From NCBI GenBank assembly GCA_024291935.2, contig CM044307.1, positions 93,253,461-93,317,460 of the forward strand: 64,000 bases of DNA, given 5' to 3'. The stretch's first letter is position 1, and each line of letters begins with the position of its first letter. The DNA comes from Okapia johnstoni (taxonomy: Eukaryota; Chordata; Mammalia; Artiodactyla; Giraffidae). A program made the position numbers and the translations under genes. Of this stretch, positions 25,777 to 54,464 are shown in pieces. The notes below the pieces were generated by a model that was given only the letters and a program-made list of their open reading frames with translations, was not told the DNA's origin and searched no databases.

Positions 25777-25955
25777 TGAAAGTGAAAGTGTTACTTGCTC
25801 AATCCTGTCCAACTCTTTGCGACCTCATGGACTATCTCACCAGGCTCCTATGTCCGTGGAATTCTTAAGGCAAGAATACTGGAGTGGGTAGCCATTCCCT
25901 CCACCAGGGCATCTTCCAGACCCAGGGATTGAACCCCAGTCTCCTGCACTCCAGC
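25777..25955 (-). mobile_element. Bov-tA SINE, antisense, in a duplicated flank
   Basis: gaaagtgaaagtgttacttg to ctcctgcactccagcc, lacking the last 30 bases of the head. The flanks form an unusually long imperfect direct repeat (25733-25774 and 25965-26007). Confidence 0.88.
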
Positions 25956-26152
25956 CAATTGTGTGTGTGTGTTTTGGTTTGGGCCTCAGGAGTCTGACAT
26001 GTATATATTAACCATTAGCACATTTAGATTTCACAAAATCTAAAACACTCCTTTGGCTTAGATTCAAAGTGATTGTACACAGAACGCACTGATATTTTCC
26101 TAGCATCAGTTAAGTGGTTTTTGCCAGCAGGATGATTTTTACAATTAGTTTA

Positions 26153-26198
26153 GTTGCTAAGTCCATGGGATTTCCCAGGCAAGAATACTAGAGTACTA
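26153..26198 (-). mobile_element. Bov-tA fragment, antisense
   Basis: Only gttgctaagtccatgggatt through caagaatactagagta remains. Confidence 0.65.
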
Positions 26199-26506
26199 TG
26201 TATCAAATGTTTACCACAGAAAATGTTTATGTCAAAAACTATGTAAGTAGGTATTTATATTGTGAAATTTAAAGATTATTAGTCCAACAAGGAACTTTCA
26301 GGCTGTTGCTCTGATTATAATAACAATTATCAAACTGTGAAGTTTTATGAGGGAACAAACTCTGTGGTAAAACAACTCTGTTGGAAAGATTTAAACAAAA
26401 GTGTTCAGTTTCTTAACTTCTCAGAGCCTTTACTGCACTCTCCCAGTCTTTTGAGGAAACAAACCTCATATCTGAACCTTAAATTTTATCAGAGGTATTT
26501 TGGAGG

Positions 26507-26710
26507 GCTTCCCTCCTGGCTCAGACAGTAAAGAATCTGCCTGCAATGCAGGAGACCAGTTCGATCCCTGGGTCAAGAAGATTCCCCCAGAGAAGGGAAA
26601 GACTATCCACTCCAGTATTCTTGCCTGGAGAATTCCATAGACAGAGAAGCCTGGTGGGCTACGGTCCATGGGGTCCCAAAAAGAGTCAGACACAACTGAG
26701 CAACTAACAC
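26507..26710 (+). mobile_element. Bov-tA SINE, sense
   Basis: ggcttccctcctggctcaga to cacaactgagcaactaacac; complete. Confidence 0.93.
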
Positions 26711-27515
26711 TAGCTAATCCTATTTTGGAGAGAAGGTGGTGGGGGAGGGTAGCATACGTACTAATATCTTGAGCATAGTTTAGAAAATGCTTACCCAGAA
26801 ATTCTGCTAGAGATGGCTTTTAAAGCAAATAGAAAAAGACTTTGTTGAAATATTTTCAAATTATCAAAGTCTATAAAATTATCAGATTGTAAAATCATGT
26901 TTATTTTTAAAGAATATTTTAACTATGTTAATTCCCCCAAATTGTTTCAGCTTTAAGAGAGAATAACTTATTTTATGAAGAACAACTGCAATAACTGGAC
27001 ATCCAGAATAAATGGAAGAGCACTATTCATTTGAAGAGTCAATCACCGATACTGTTATTATTTAATATGCAAATTTAGCTACATATTCATGAGAGAGAAA
27101 ATCATCCCTGAGGTTCAGGAACTAGCCTGACACAGCTAGACTTGAGTATTGTTAGAAGATGGCTGGACACAGGTTTCCTATTGGACACAAAAATCTCATA
27201 GAACAGGATCAGGCAAGAACACCCTGCGACCATACTGATGTAAATGGGAAAAATAAACAATACCAGTTCATAACTTTGTCTAAGCAAAAACAAAAACAAG
27301 GCCACTTATTAATAATAACTCTACCCAGTAGTCTAGTATCACTACGATTGGCCAATATGCTTTCTGAAGTAATCCAATTGTTTATCTGTGCTGAACAGAC
27401 CCAGACAAGTGGGCACATAATCTCTGCATAAAGACTATATATGCATGTAGTGAAAGAAGTCCATTACTATTTAGTCCTACTTCACAAATGTGGTTCTCAG
27501 GTAATTAATCAAATG

Positions 27516-27811
27516 CTTCCCTTGTGGCTCAGCTGGCAAATAATCCGCCTACAATTCAGGAGACTGCTTGGATTCCTGGGTCAGGAACATCCGCTGGAGA
27601 AGGGATAGGCTACCCACTCTAATACTCTTGGGCTTCCCTGATGGCTCAGCTGGTAAAGAAAGAATCCGCTTGCAATGCGGGAGACCTGGGTTGGGAAGAT
27701 CCCCTGAAGAAGGGAAGGGTTACCCACTCCAGTATTCTGACCTGGAGAATTCCATGGACTGTATAGTCCATGGGGTCGCAAGAGACGGAGACGACTGAGC
27801 AACTTTCGCTT
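27516..27811 (+). mobile_element. Bov-tA tandem dimer, sense
   Basis: A truncated unit (27516-27630) is followed by a full one with an extra aaagaa in its head, ending gactgagcaactttcgctta. Same dimer architecture as at 13717. Confidence 0.92.
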
Positions 27812-28544
27812 ACTTACCAAAGGAAAGCGTTTTAAATAGTCTTTGCATATAACACTGTGTTTTCAAAAAGTAATTACTCTTAACAGGTTAAAACACATTT
27901 GGGTACTGCGTCTGAAAATGAGTTGCTGCTGCTGCTTACACTGTCAGCAATTAGCGGGAAAAGTTCAGAATATAATGTAATTATCAGTTACTGATAACTC
28001 AGCAAACAAAAATTAACTTCAAATAAAATGTGAAGTTACAAGATTCAGATTTTTAATGGTGACAAGCTGTTCTGCTTTCTAAGTGAACTGACTGAATTCA
28101 CAGACTTCAAATAGGAGAGGTGTGGGAACAGATTTCCCACAGTTCCACATAGTAACTATTTGAAAGTTCCATAACAGGAGCTATATTGAGCTATCGGTAC
28201 ATCTCCAGTGGCCAACAGTGTCCAGCACCTTACAGAACGACGATGTTTTTAAACGACGTTCTCAGTCAAAATTCCCTTTCTACAGCCCAATGAATCCCTT
28301 TCCCCCTAAAAAGTCCGTTAATATTATATGGCATGAACAATTCATAGATGAAACGCATCCGAATTTGGTGCTTGACGTGGACTTAACTGGATCTCAATTC
28401 ACTTGACTTCATTCTTCTTAACTCTCATGGTGGTGGTTTCACTTTCCAGCGCTTGGGTATGACCTCAAACGCAAGACCCTTATAGGGTGTTCCAATTGCC
28501 TAGATTCTAAGAAGCACTACAAACGCACAGGGCACTAACGACGA
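27812..28544. other. Upstream flank of the TMEM19 CpG island
   Basis: About 0.7 kb with no repeat recognised. A 62-codon frame (28218-28406) has no known relative and starts no recognisable gene. Confidence 0.5.
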
Positions 28545-28985
28545 CACTCGCTCGCTGGATCCTCCAGGCCTGCCTGCCCTTGGAGCCGCCCTATAAACGC
28601 TCCAGTGAGCGAGGCCACGCCCGCGGGGCCGCGGAGCATGCGCGCAGCAGGCGCGTCTCGGGCGCAGACCGGAGGACAGACTCGGGCGGAGCTCCGGGGC
28701 CCTGTGCCCGGCCGGCTGGACCGGGCCTCTGGAGCTGCGCGGGCGGCCGTGCGGAGCGACAGCGCGCGGTTGGGCGGGACTCGCCGCCGGGACACCCCAC
28801 GTTCCAGTCCCGCATCCCGCCCCTTCGCGCCGCGGGCCCGCGGCCTCGGCGCACGGGCGGGCGGGGAAGGCGGAGCTCGCTGCCCCAGGCCTCTGGTTGG
28901 CTGCCTCCGCTTCCCTTTCCCGTTCGCGGCGGTGAAGTTCAGGTGTGAAGTGACCGAGCTCTGCAAGCAGGCGCTCATCAGGGCA
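28545..28985 (+). promoter_or_regulatory. TMEM19 CpG-island promoter and probable first non-coding exon
   Basis: Very GC- and CpG-rich stretch in an otherwise AT-rich region, upstream of the first TMEM19 coding exon. No TATA box is apparent. Long open frames on both strands here are composition artefacts. The first non-coding exon probably ends in this block; aagttcag|gtgtga near 28940 is one candidate donor, unproven. Confidence 0.75.
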
Positions 28986-29145
28986 CCCTAAGCTCCCGCG
29001 GCAGTGCTCAGCCCAGTATCTAGAAACAGATTCGGTTTATATTGTTTTCTCGACTGGTGGCAAATGTTAGCATTTATGATCGCCTCTATACGAATGTTTC
29101 GCTGGCCACTTAACTGACTTTATTTTTCTCCGAAACGCGAGATAG

Positions 29146-46174
<17,029 letters not shown>

Positions 46175-47716
46175 ACTTTGTTTCATTTAACAAAGTTAAA
46201 ACTATGATGAGTTTAACTAAATTTGCGATTCCAAGTTTTATCCCAAGAAGAATAACTATAATGACAAAGCAGAAGTGCCAGTTCCTCTAGTCCATTATGA
46301 TGGCATTCCACAGTTTTCCTCTCTGTAATGCGTTTCTAATAGCTAGTATCTTCCCGGTGAAAGACAAGACTCAATTTAGCTATTTTTCTTCTGCTGAAAA
46401 GGAGGAACTTGAACAGTGAAGTTATAATGTCCCAATATATTGAACTGAAAGTTCCTGCATGGTAGATAACAAATTTTTTTTTGTTTATTTAAATCAGCAA
46501 AGGGACTAAAAGTGATAAAAATTTTAAATGGTTCAGTTGTGATGGAGAAATGCCAGTTACCCAGATGTTGTATCCATTTTAAGTATTTAAACAAATGTGT
46601 GTGGAAGCCTGCATAAGTGTAGTATCCTGGACTTCTCCCATTACCTGCCATTTATTACTGTAAAAAGTGTGGAGCTTGGTTTCTGGTGAGCTGCAAGGTC
46701 TTCTGCATGTTTGTTCTTCCTTCCTCAGAGTTAGTGATGGAAAAACAGTAAATATCTTTTTCATGTGACCATTAGAATGCACAAAAAAAGATTATTTTTA
46801 AGTAAAAGCAAAAGAGATATCTGAGATCTAAAAAATGTGCACCTTACTATATATTTCAGTTGGTCTCTGAGCAGCAGTTATCTTAAATTTAATAGCTTTC
46901 AGGTATTTTGTAGCTTTCTTTGAAATTTGTCTATTGAATGTGGTTTACATTGGCATCTTGACCAGTGAGAGTCACTGGAAAATTAGTGCAATTATTGTTT
47001 CATTTGCTGTCCTAGAAGATACTGTGATTTCCTATTATGTACCTTCTAAGGTGTGTTCTCCTCTACTATAGCCTCAACCAGAGTGAATTCTACTTTTCAG
47101 TTACGTTCTTCACTTTGATGTATGTGCTAAAGGAGTTTAATACAGTATGGATTATTGTGCTAAAAGTATTTTGAAATATCTCTCATGTGATTTCAATATC
47201 TTTCTTCCCCTGCCCCTTGTGCATTCATAGAAAAACTGAGGAGAGATTCATGAATAAGCCACTATCAGAGTGGAGAAAGCTTAGAATTCTTTATTGGTGA
47301 CTGCTTCAGTGATTGTCTAGAAATGACTCGGTTCAGGAAGAATCTTTTAAAAAACAATTGACACACTTAAGCCTTAAGCCAAGCAACTCAGTGGGTCTCA
47401 ACCTATCTGCTTTGTGTATACATTGACATCACCTGAGCATCTTTTTAAAGAAATACTTATGTCTGCGCTTCTTCCAAAAATTCTGATTTATGTGGTCTGG
47501 GACACAGACACAGTATTGGGACTTTTTAAAGCTCTGGCTGCACCTTAGAGTTGTGTAGGGAGTTTTTAAAAACACTGTTGTCAAGGCCGCTGTTTAGACC
47601 AAGTAAATCAGAATGTCTGAAAGTGAGATCCATGCATGGGTTATTTTTAGAAAACTCCCTAGGAGAGTCCAGGGTTTAAACAGTTTGACAACTATGAAAT
47701 AAGAACATGCTGTCCT

Positions 47717-47932
47717 CAGTCACTCAGTCGTGCTGGACTCTTCACAGCCCTTTGGATGGACTGTAGCCTGCCAGCCTCCTCTGTCCATTGGATTTTTTCA
47801 GGCAAGAATATTGGAGTGGGTTGCCATTTCCTCCTCCAGAGGATCTTCCCAACGCAGGGATCGAACCCACTTCTCCTGTGTCTCCTGCATTGGCAGGCAG
47901 ATTCTTTACCACTGAGCCACCAGGGAAGCCCC
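47717..47932 (-). mobile_element. Bov-tA SINE, antisense
   Basis: tcactcagtcgtgctggact to accactgagccaccagggaagccc, 1.5 kb after the TMEM19 stop and possibly within its 3' UTR. Confidence 0.92.
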
Positions 47933-47944
47933 AAATTAAGAATA

Positions 47945-48022
47945 TCTTTATACAAATGTCAAATCATTATGTTGTACACCTGAAACTAATGTTATATGTC
48001 AATTATAGTTCAGTAAAAATAA
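47945..48022 (+). mobile_element. L1 3'-tail remnant, sense
   Basis: aatcattatgttgtacacct followed by gaaactaatgttatatgtca and an A-rich end match the tail of older L1 families. Adjoins an antisense SINE. Confidence 0.65.
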
Positions 48023-48701
48023 AGAGAAAAAGAATACCCCATACCTAAAAGTCTCAAAAGAGTGGGGCTTTTCATTTTTATGCAGACAGCAGATGCAACA
48101 GTGCTGGGTGCTGTCTTTATGGATGGATGGATGGCTTCTGGTAATACGGAGTCTTACGTGACTTCCCAGATCATTTCTCTGTCATTTTTTCCTACAGCTG
48201 TTCTAACATTCCCCTTTTCTCTTTTCCTGGAGATGTAGCCTCATGACATTCTTTGGGGCAGACATACTCATTGGAACCATTTTGGGGTTTGGTGGAATCA
48301 CCACATCAGTAACAGTTTGGGGACATACACTTTACAACCCTTTATTTGAAAACCAAGGGCTAGTTGTGTTTTGTAATCAAAATTTTTCAGATTTTAGAAA
48401 ACTGATAGGGTAAATATAAAATATTTTACTTAAAAAAATATTTTACTTTAAACTGTGCAAAGTGTCTAGAAGGGCACCCATTACCAAATACACTGATATT
48501 TCTGTGGTGAATATATGAATACCACCAATAAACGTGATAACTAAAGACTCCGAGAGCTTCAGATCAGGTCAGATCAGTTTTTGTCACAGAATTTAGGAAG
48601 AAATTCTCTGTTTGCAGAATATGTTTGGATATAATTGTAGACTTCTAAAAAATGTGCTTTTAAAAAAATTTTTTTCCATGTATTAGATATTTTACTGTAA
48701 C

Positions 48702-48707
48702 AATAAA
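48702..48707 (+). terminator. Candidate distal TMEM19 polyadenylation signal
   Basis: AATAAA in ctgtaacaataaacag, followed by T-rich sequence. It would give a 3' UTR of about 2.5 kb. Confidence 0.3.
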
Positions 48708-49021
48708 CAGTTTATGTAAAATATGCTTTTCATGGAAAGAGCTCCATGGAGCCATTTACTAAAGTAATACGTGTACTACTGCCTACCTAGGCAGCCTAAA
48801 GGCATACATTCTATTTCTTGCCATACTCTCACACAGTAGAGAAGAGCAAGGTATATGTGGCTCAGGGCTGCTCCTAAAGGAGATCTGAAGACTTCAAGGA
48901 GTATTATTTGGAGACTCATCAAAGGGAGCCATCAGGAGAACAGTGAACTGATAAGACAAGTCATTCCATTCTTAGCTTTTCTCATCACGTAAGTAATCTA
49001 TGCCTTGGCCTAGGTGCGTAT

Positions 49022-49173
49022 GGTGGTGGTTTAGTTGCAAAGTCATGTCCAACTCTTGGCGACCCCATGGACTGTAACCTGCCAGGTTCCTCTGTCCATG
49101 GGATTCTCCAGGCAAGAATACTGGAGTGGGTTGCCATTTTCTTCTCCAGGGAATCTTCCCGACCCAGGAATCG
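49022..49173 (-). mobile_element. Bov-tA SINE, antisense, head truncated
   Basis: ggtggtggtttagttgcaaagtc to cgacccaggaatcgg; the tRNA head is missing. Confidence 0.88.
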
Positions 49174-50327
49174 GTATCTCTTTTTTCTAGCTGCTTTACC
49201 TGTAGCATGCTGGCTCCAGAAATGCCAACCTCATCCCAGTTAGGCATAGACTTAGTATAAGGAAAAATCATGTGAGGTGACATGTTGTAAACTTTGCCAC
49301 ATGCCTGCATCGTGAACAGCTGCTGCTGCTCTGCACCGTGGATGTCCTGGAGCCCCACCCTCTGGTGTTCTGACACCACCACAGTGAGAGGAGACTGTGC
49401 TCGGCCAGCAGATCCCAGGCGACTTGCAAGAGCTTTCAGCGTGAATGCACAAATGTGCAACTGAACTATGGAGTACTGTTGCTATAACCTCAAATGGTTC
49501 TAAACATTTAAAAAATAAGTGTTCAGTGTATGTTAATTAAGTTGTTTGAGCCTAATCAGTTTTCCCGTTTAAGAGTCACTAAAAGTTGATGATCAGGAAC
49601 ATATTTCTGGAGGAAAATTAAAAAACCAGTTTGGTTACCTGAACTTTAGAGGACTGCCATGATGCCAGTGTTTCTCAATCGTGTGACGCAGTTTTAATGG
49701 CTTTGTAACTAATGAATCAGGAGGTGATTGTAGAAGGGGTAGGGTTGAGGCGGGTGAAGAAGGCAAAGCTCCTGAATTTATTTTTTCTGACAATACATGT
49801 TAATTACCTTTCATTTATCATAACCACATCCTTCAAAACTTATTTTACACATGTGGCAACTCTTTTCTTATGTTTGGACTTTTTTAAATGTGTAATTAAT
49901 ACTCTGAATCTAGCCTTCTTTTTAAAAAATTATAACACTAAAAGTAAACTAAAATATACTTTGCCTCCACTACCTCCTCAACAAATCTAGCTTTCTCCCA
50001 CCTTCCCCAAGGTAACAACTGCTAGAAATTTGAGATATTTTCTAGATATTACTTGTTTTGGATGTATTTTAATATATATTGATCAGTCAGATTTTCTTAT
50101 AATTTGCACTCATTTTGCTGCTTCAAGTCAGGTACTTATACCCAAGAAAAACCTATTTAGGAAAAATGATTAGAAGGATGTATACCAAAATATTAATGTG
50201 TTATCTGTTATGATTATACATTATTTTTATTTTTGAAATAATTTTTTAAGTTTATGATCTATTAATTATTTACCAATAAAACTTCTGTTAAAATACTTAT
50301 ACAAAAATAATTTTAAATACGTCTCTA

Positions 50328-50452
50328 TGAGGTTTTTGTTTTTGGCTGTGCCGTGCTTCTTGTGGGATTTCAATTCCATGGCCAGGAACTGAACCTGGGC
50401 CTCAGCAGTGAAAGTGCCAAATTCTAATCACAGGACCACCAGGGGATTCCCT
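50328..50452 (-). mobile_element. CHR-type SINE, antisense
   Basis: tttttgtttttggctgtgcc to aggaccaccaggggattccc, the reversed form of the family. Confidence 0.75.
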
Positions 50453-51144
50453 AAATACTTTTCTAAGAGTCTGCAATCAAATATGTTTCTTCTGCAAATG
50501 AAAAAATGCTCAGAGTAAACAAAATAATCTCTGGGAATAACCCCTCTTCCCCACCACCCTTCCCCATTTTACTTTAAATGGTATTCCCTCTCTTTATAAA
50601 CAGCCTTATTAGCAATGAATTTGAAAAGTAAAATGGGGTTTCAAGCAACATAAATCCAGTCACCCAACGTTCACCTGATGTCTTTATGCTTCAGGCACTG
50701 TGTTCTGGATCTAATGAATCAAAGATGACTGGGACAAGGATTGTGCCTTCCAGGTCTGATAAGAGTGGAGAAGACAGATGTGTATAACTAGCATGTTGAG
50801 TAAATACAACACGTGGACTGTGATTTAAGCGACTTTAGTTTTGTCTTCTGTTGGCCCTTCAGAATTCCCATAACCTTAATATAGAAACGTGGACATTTGC
50901 CATGTGAATAGCAAGCTGTGAACATTCCTTATTATTCCTAGAAACAGGTGGGAGAGTAGGTGAACTCTCGCAGAAAACCAATTCCCCTTTCCCACTGCAA
51001 GCTTCCAGCTGAAGCAGGTTCAAGCTGAGAGTGGGGATTTGGTGGGGGAAGATTTGTTTGTATGTTTTGCTTTAATTTTTTAACCCAGGTTTGGCTTTTC
51101 TAAATGCTGAATTGAGATTGTTGATAAACTAAAGTTTTGCTGAT

Positions 51145-51495
51145 GCTGGTTGACTGAATGTTTGTATGGCGTCACACGTTGAAATCGTAACCTCCAGTGT
51201 GATGGTGGTAGGAGATGGGGCTTTGGGAGGTGATTGAATCACTGATCCTCCTGAATGGGGTCGGTGCCTTTTAAAAAAGACACCAGAGAGCTCTCTTGTC
51301 CTCTCCACCACATGAGGACACTTGAGAAAATGACCATCTGCAAACCAGAAGGGGGCCCTCACAGAATCCCACCTTGCTGCCACCCTGATCTTGGTCTCTA
51401 GCCTCCAGAACTGTGAAAAGTACATTTCTGTTGCTTGTAGGTCACCCAGTCGCTGGTACTTTTGTTACAGCCATTGGGACAGAGTGAGACACTGG
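51145..51495 (+). mobile_element. MaLR-type LTR, sense
   Basis: gactgaatgtttgtatggcg, ctttgggaggtgattgaatc, and the terminal cctccagaactgtgaaaagt ... cacccagtcgctggtacttt pattern are characteristic of old mammalian MaLR LTRs. Confidence 0.65.
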
Positions 51496-51574
51496 TGTAG
51501 AAGTGGGAAGGGAGAGAGGCAGGAAGAAAATAAGTCTGCAGTGATAGTTTTGGTTGTCTAGGCATGGCAGATGG

Positions 51575-52133
51575 TGACTGCAGCCATGAAATTAAAAGAC
51601 ACTTGCTCCTTGGTAGAAAAGCTATGACCAACCTAGACAGCATATTAAAAAGCAGAGACATTACTTTGCCAACAAAGGTCCATCTAGTCAAGGCTGTGGT
51701 TTTTCCAGTAGTCACGTATGGATGTGAGAGTTGGACTATAAAGAAAGCTGAGCGCTGAAGAATTGATCCAACACTATAGTGTTGGATAAGACTTTTGAGA
51801 ACCCCTTGGACTGCAAGGAGATCCAACCAGTCCATCCTAAAGGAAATCAGTCCTAAATATTCATTGGTAGGACTGATGTTGAAGCTGAAAGTCCAATACT
51901 TTGGCCACATGATGTGAAGAGCTGACTCATTTGAAAAGACCCTGATGCTGGGAAAGATTGAAGGTGGGAAGAGAAGGGGATAACAGAGGATGAGATGGTT
52001 GGATGGCATCACTGACTCAATGGACATGAGTTTGAGTAAACTCCGGGAGGTGGTGATGGACAGGGAGGCCTGGTGTGCTGCAGTCCATGGGGTCGCAAAG
52101 AGTCGGACACGCCTGAGCAAGTGAACTGAACTG
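51575..52133 (+). mobile_element. BovB LINE 3' end, sense, with 15-base target duplication
   Basis: Truncated copy with an exact 15-base target-site duplication aggcatggcagatgg at 51560-51574 and 52134-52148. Its own sequence (gtgactgcagccatgaaatt) continues without a gap from the duplication, so the exact element boundary overlaps it. Encodes the degraded polymerase C-terminus. Confidence 0.9.
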
Positions 52134-52239
52134 AGGCATGGCAGATGGCAAATGCTGGTGTTCCTGGATGAGTCTTGTATAGGAGGTTAGATTTGGGGGA
52201 TTGCGGGGTGCTTTTGTGGGCTATTTGGGCTATTTCCTC

Positions 52240-52400
52240 TGGAAGTGCTAGCCAGTCTCAGTGCAATCTCTGGCTTCACCGTCAGAGGGAGTCAAGCACT
52301 CTCTTGCCCTCTGGGACCCCAGCAGGAGTTAGTCCCCAGGATGAACTTCAGCGTTAACTTTCTCAGGCATGACTCAGGTACTGGCTTGCTGTCTCTCTCT
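52240..52400 (+). repeat. Duplicated segment, copy 1
   Basis: About 160 bases from tggaagtgctagccagtctc to tgtctctctct, repeated with roughly 80 percent identity at 53367-53530. The family is not recognised; no gene frame is supported. Confidence 0.8.
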
Positions 52401-52454
52401 TCTCCTTCACAGTTCTTAACACCAGCAGCTGCATCTGTAGTCCAGGTGGTTTCA

Positions 52455-53205
52455 TTCCATCAGTTATCTATTAAAGCAAACTACCCCAAAACTTAGTGGC
52501 TAACAGCAAAAACCATTCGTTTGCTCACAGTTTGTGGCTGGCTGTTAGGGTTGCGCTCAGCTGGGCAATTCTGCTTCAAGTGATGTCACCTGGGCTCACT
52601 CAGCCACGTCTGCAGTCAGTTGACAGGTCACTGGGGGGCTGGAGGGGTGGGTTGTGATGGCCTTGTACGTATGATTGGCACCATGATGCTGCCTCTTGAC
52701 TAGGCTTCTCTATATGACCTGTCAGCCTTCAGCAGGCTTCTTTACTGGAAGACACAGGCATTTCAAGAAATCACAAGTAGGAGCTGCAAGTTCTCTTAAG
52801 GCCTAGCCTTAGAAGTCTAATGATGTCATTTCTGCCACAATTATTGGGCCAAAAAGTTAAAAGCTACTTAGATTCAAGGGGTGGAAAAATGTACTCCACC
52901 CTTCATGGAAGGAATAGTAGAGTTACATGTGTTAGTCACTCAGTCATGTCTGACTCTTTGCAACTCCAGGCTCCTAAGGTACCCTTCCCGGCTCCTAAGT
53001 CCATGGGATTTCTCAGGAAAGAATACTGGAGTGGGTTGCCATTCCCTTCTCCAGGGATCTTCCTGACCCAGGGATCAGACCTAGGTCTCCTGCATTGCAG
53101 GTGGATTCTTCACCATCTGAGCCACTAGGGAAGCCATACTAAAGGAGAAAGGTGACAGAGGCATGTGAAGACTTGGAGGGCATTATTCTAACAATCTACC
53201 AATCT
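52455..53205 (+). repeat. Ancient interspersed repeat split by a SINE
   Basis: Starts at cagttatctattaaagcaaa with taccccaaaacttagtggct and continues past the SINE (52927-53135) to aacaatctaccaatctg. I recognise the pattern as a common mammalian repeat but cannot name the family with certainty. Confidence 0.6.
52927..53135 (-). mobile_element. Bov-tA SINE, antisense, inside an older repeat
   Basis: gtgttagtcactcagtcatg to gccactagggaagcc. An internal stretch (aggctcctaaggtacccttc) is rearranged. It splits the ancient repeat at 52455-53205. Confidence 0.9.
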
Positions 53206-53366
53206 GTTACTTCTCAATTTCTGGTCATCTAGCCTCTTTCTGCTGAGGTCATCTTACCTCTTGGGTAACCCTATTGGACAGGATTCAAGACAACCTTGTG
53301 ATAAGATTTCACCAGCTGAACTTCATGTGCTCTGTGGGAAAAATCATGGGTTGCTTTGACAACCCC

Positions 53367-53530
53367 TGGAAGTGCTAGCCAATCTCAGTGAAATCTCTGG
53401 CTTCAGCATCAAACAGGGAGTCGGACACTTTCTTGCCCTCTGGAATCCAGGGCAGGGCTCAGTCCTCGGGATGAACACTGGCATTAACTTTCTCAGGCAT
53501 GACTTGGGCACTGGCCACCTCTCTCTCTCT
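53367..53530 (+). repeat. Duplicated segment, copy 2
   Basis: tggaagtgctagccaatctc to ctctctctctct, in direct orientation to copy 1, with a small insertion (caaacaggg) and scattered substitutions. Confidence 0.8.
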
Positions 53531-54082
53531 GAACTAAAGGAGAAACTCTCTCAGGGTACACTTGAAGCTTCCTCCCCAGGTTGAGGATTCACAGCCTGGC
53601 TACCACTCCCTCTAAAGAGACTGTTCACTCTCCACACAGAAGCTTTCTCCTCTCGGGCTGCATTTTATAACTCTGGTCCGGCTGAGGAGTCCAGGAGTTC
53701 TGCAGCAGGTTGTCAGGTTCTCTGTGGAAGGGTGTGTGCATTATCCTCAATCCAGTCTCCAGATGTCAGTCATACTTGCATCTCCATCAAAACTAGGCAG
53801 TTAGAGTCATTGGCATCCTAACACTGTGTGTTCACATACATTATATTTTATTCCAGGATACCAGGGTGAGACAAAGGCAAATGAGAACCCTGCCACTAGC
53901 TGCTTGGTGATCTGAGAATAGAAAACATTAAGTGGGACGTTAAAAGATGAGTAAAAGTTTGTCAAGTCAAGATGGTGGGGACTCGTTCCCAGAGGATATG
54001 ACAACATATCCAAGTTCTGAGTTGCAAAGGGTAAAACATTTTGAAGGTACTGTGACTAGAGATTTGGTACTGACGAAAGACT

Positions 54083-54294
54083 GAAAGTGAAAGCGTTAGT
54101 CACTCAGTCGTGTCCAACTCTTTGTGACCCCATTGACTGTAGCCTGCCAGGCTCCTCTGTCCATGGAATTCTCCAGGCAAGGATACTGGAGTGGGTAGCT
54201 GTTCTCTTCTCCAGGGGGTCTTTACAACCCACGGATGGAACCCAGGTCTCTTGCATTGACAGATTCCTTACCATCTCAGCCATTAGGGAAGCCC
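54083..54294 (-). mobile_element. Bov-tA SINE, antisense
   Basis: tgaaagtgaaagcgttagtc to catctcagccattagggaagccc; near full length. Confidence 0.92.
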
Positions 54295-54464
54295 TGGTAG
54301 TTTGGAATCTGTCTGTAAAGGGCCCTAATACTAACCCTGTGACCTTGGGGCAAAACAGAGTCTTTCTATGTGGAAAATGGTGTTAATATGCGTACTTTAG
54401 TTTCACATATGGTTGATATCAAATCAGTCAATATAAGTAAAAAGCCTCTGGGAAAACCATGTGC

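Larger units (their letters stand above)
46175..48707 (+). other. TMEM19 3' UTR candidate region
   Basis: AT-rich sequence after the stop with no supported coding frame. Contains an L1 3'-end remnant (about 47945-48020) and an antisense Bov-tA SINE (47717-47932). AATAAA hexamers occur at about 48015, 48524 and 48702-48707. Where the transcript ends cannot be told from sequence; the SINE may therefore be part of the mature mRNA. Confidence 0.4.
48708..51144. other. Intergenic region after TMEM19
   Basis: Contains the SINEs at 49022 and 50328; the rest looks like unique AT-rich sequence with no supported gene. Confidence 0.5.

Noticed and set aside
28218..28406. 62-codon frame upstream of TMEM19
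   Set aside because: Short, no known motif and no promoter or splice evidence.
28545..28991. Overlapping open frames of 87-147 codons on both strands in the GC-rich block
   Set aside because: Stops are rare in CpG-island DNA. The Arg/Gly/Ala/Pro-rich products resemble no protein, and the region is better explained as the TMEM19 promoter and leader.
51398..52120. 240-codon minus-strand frame
   Set aside because: It is the complement of a BovB 3' end. The same antisense sequence (MPSNHLILC...) is open opposite other BovB copies (9107, 16910, 24804, 58120), so it is a repeat artefact.
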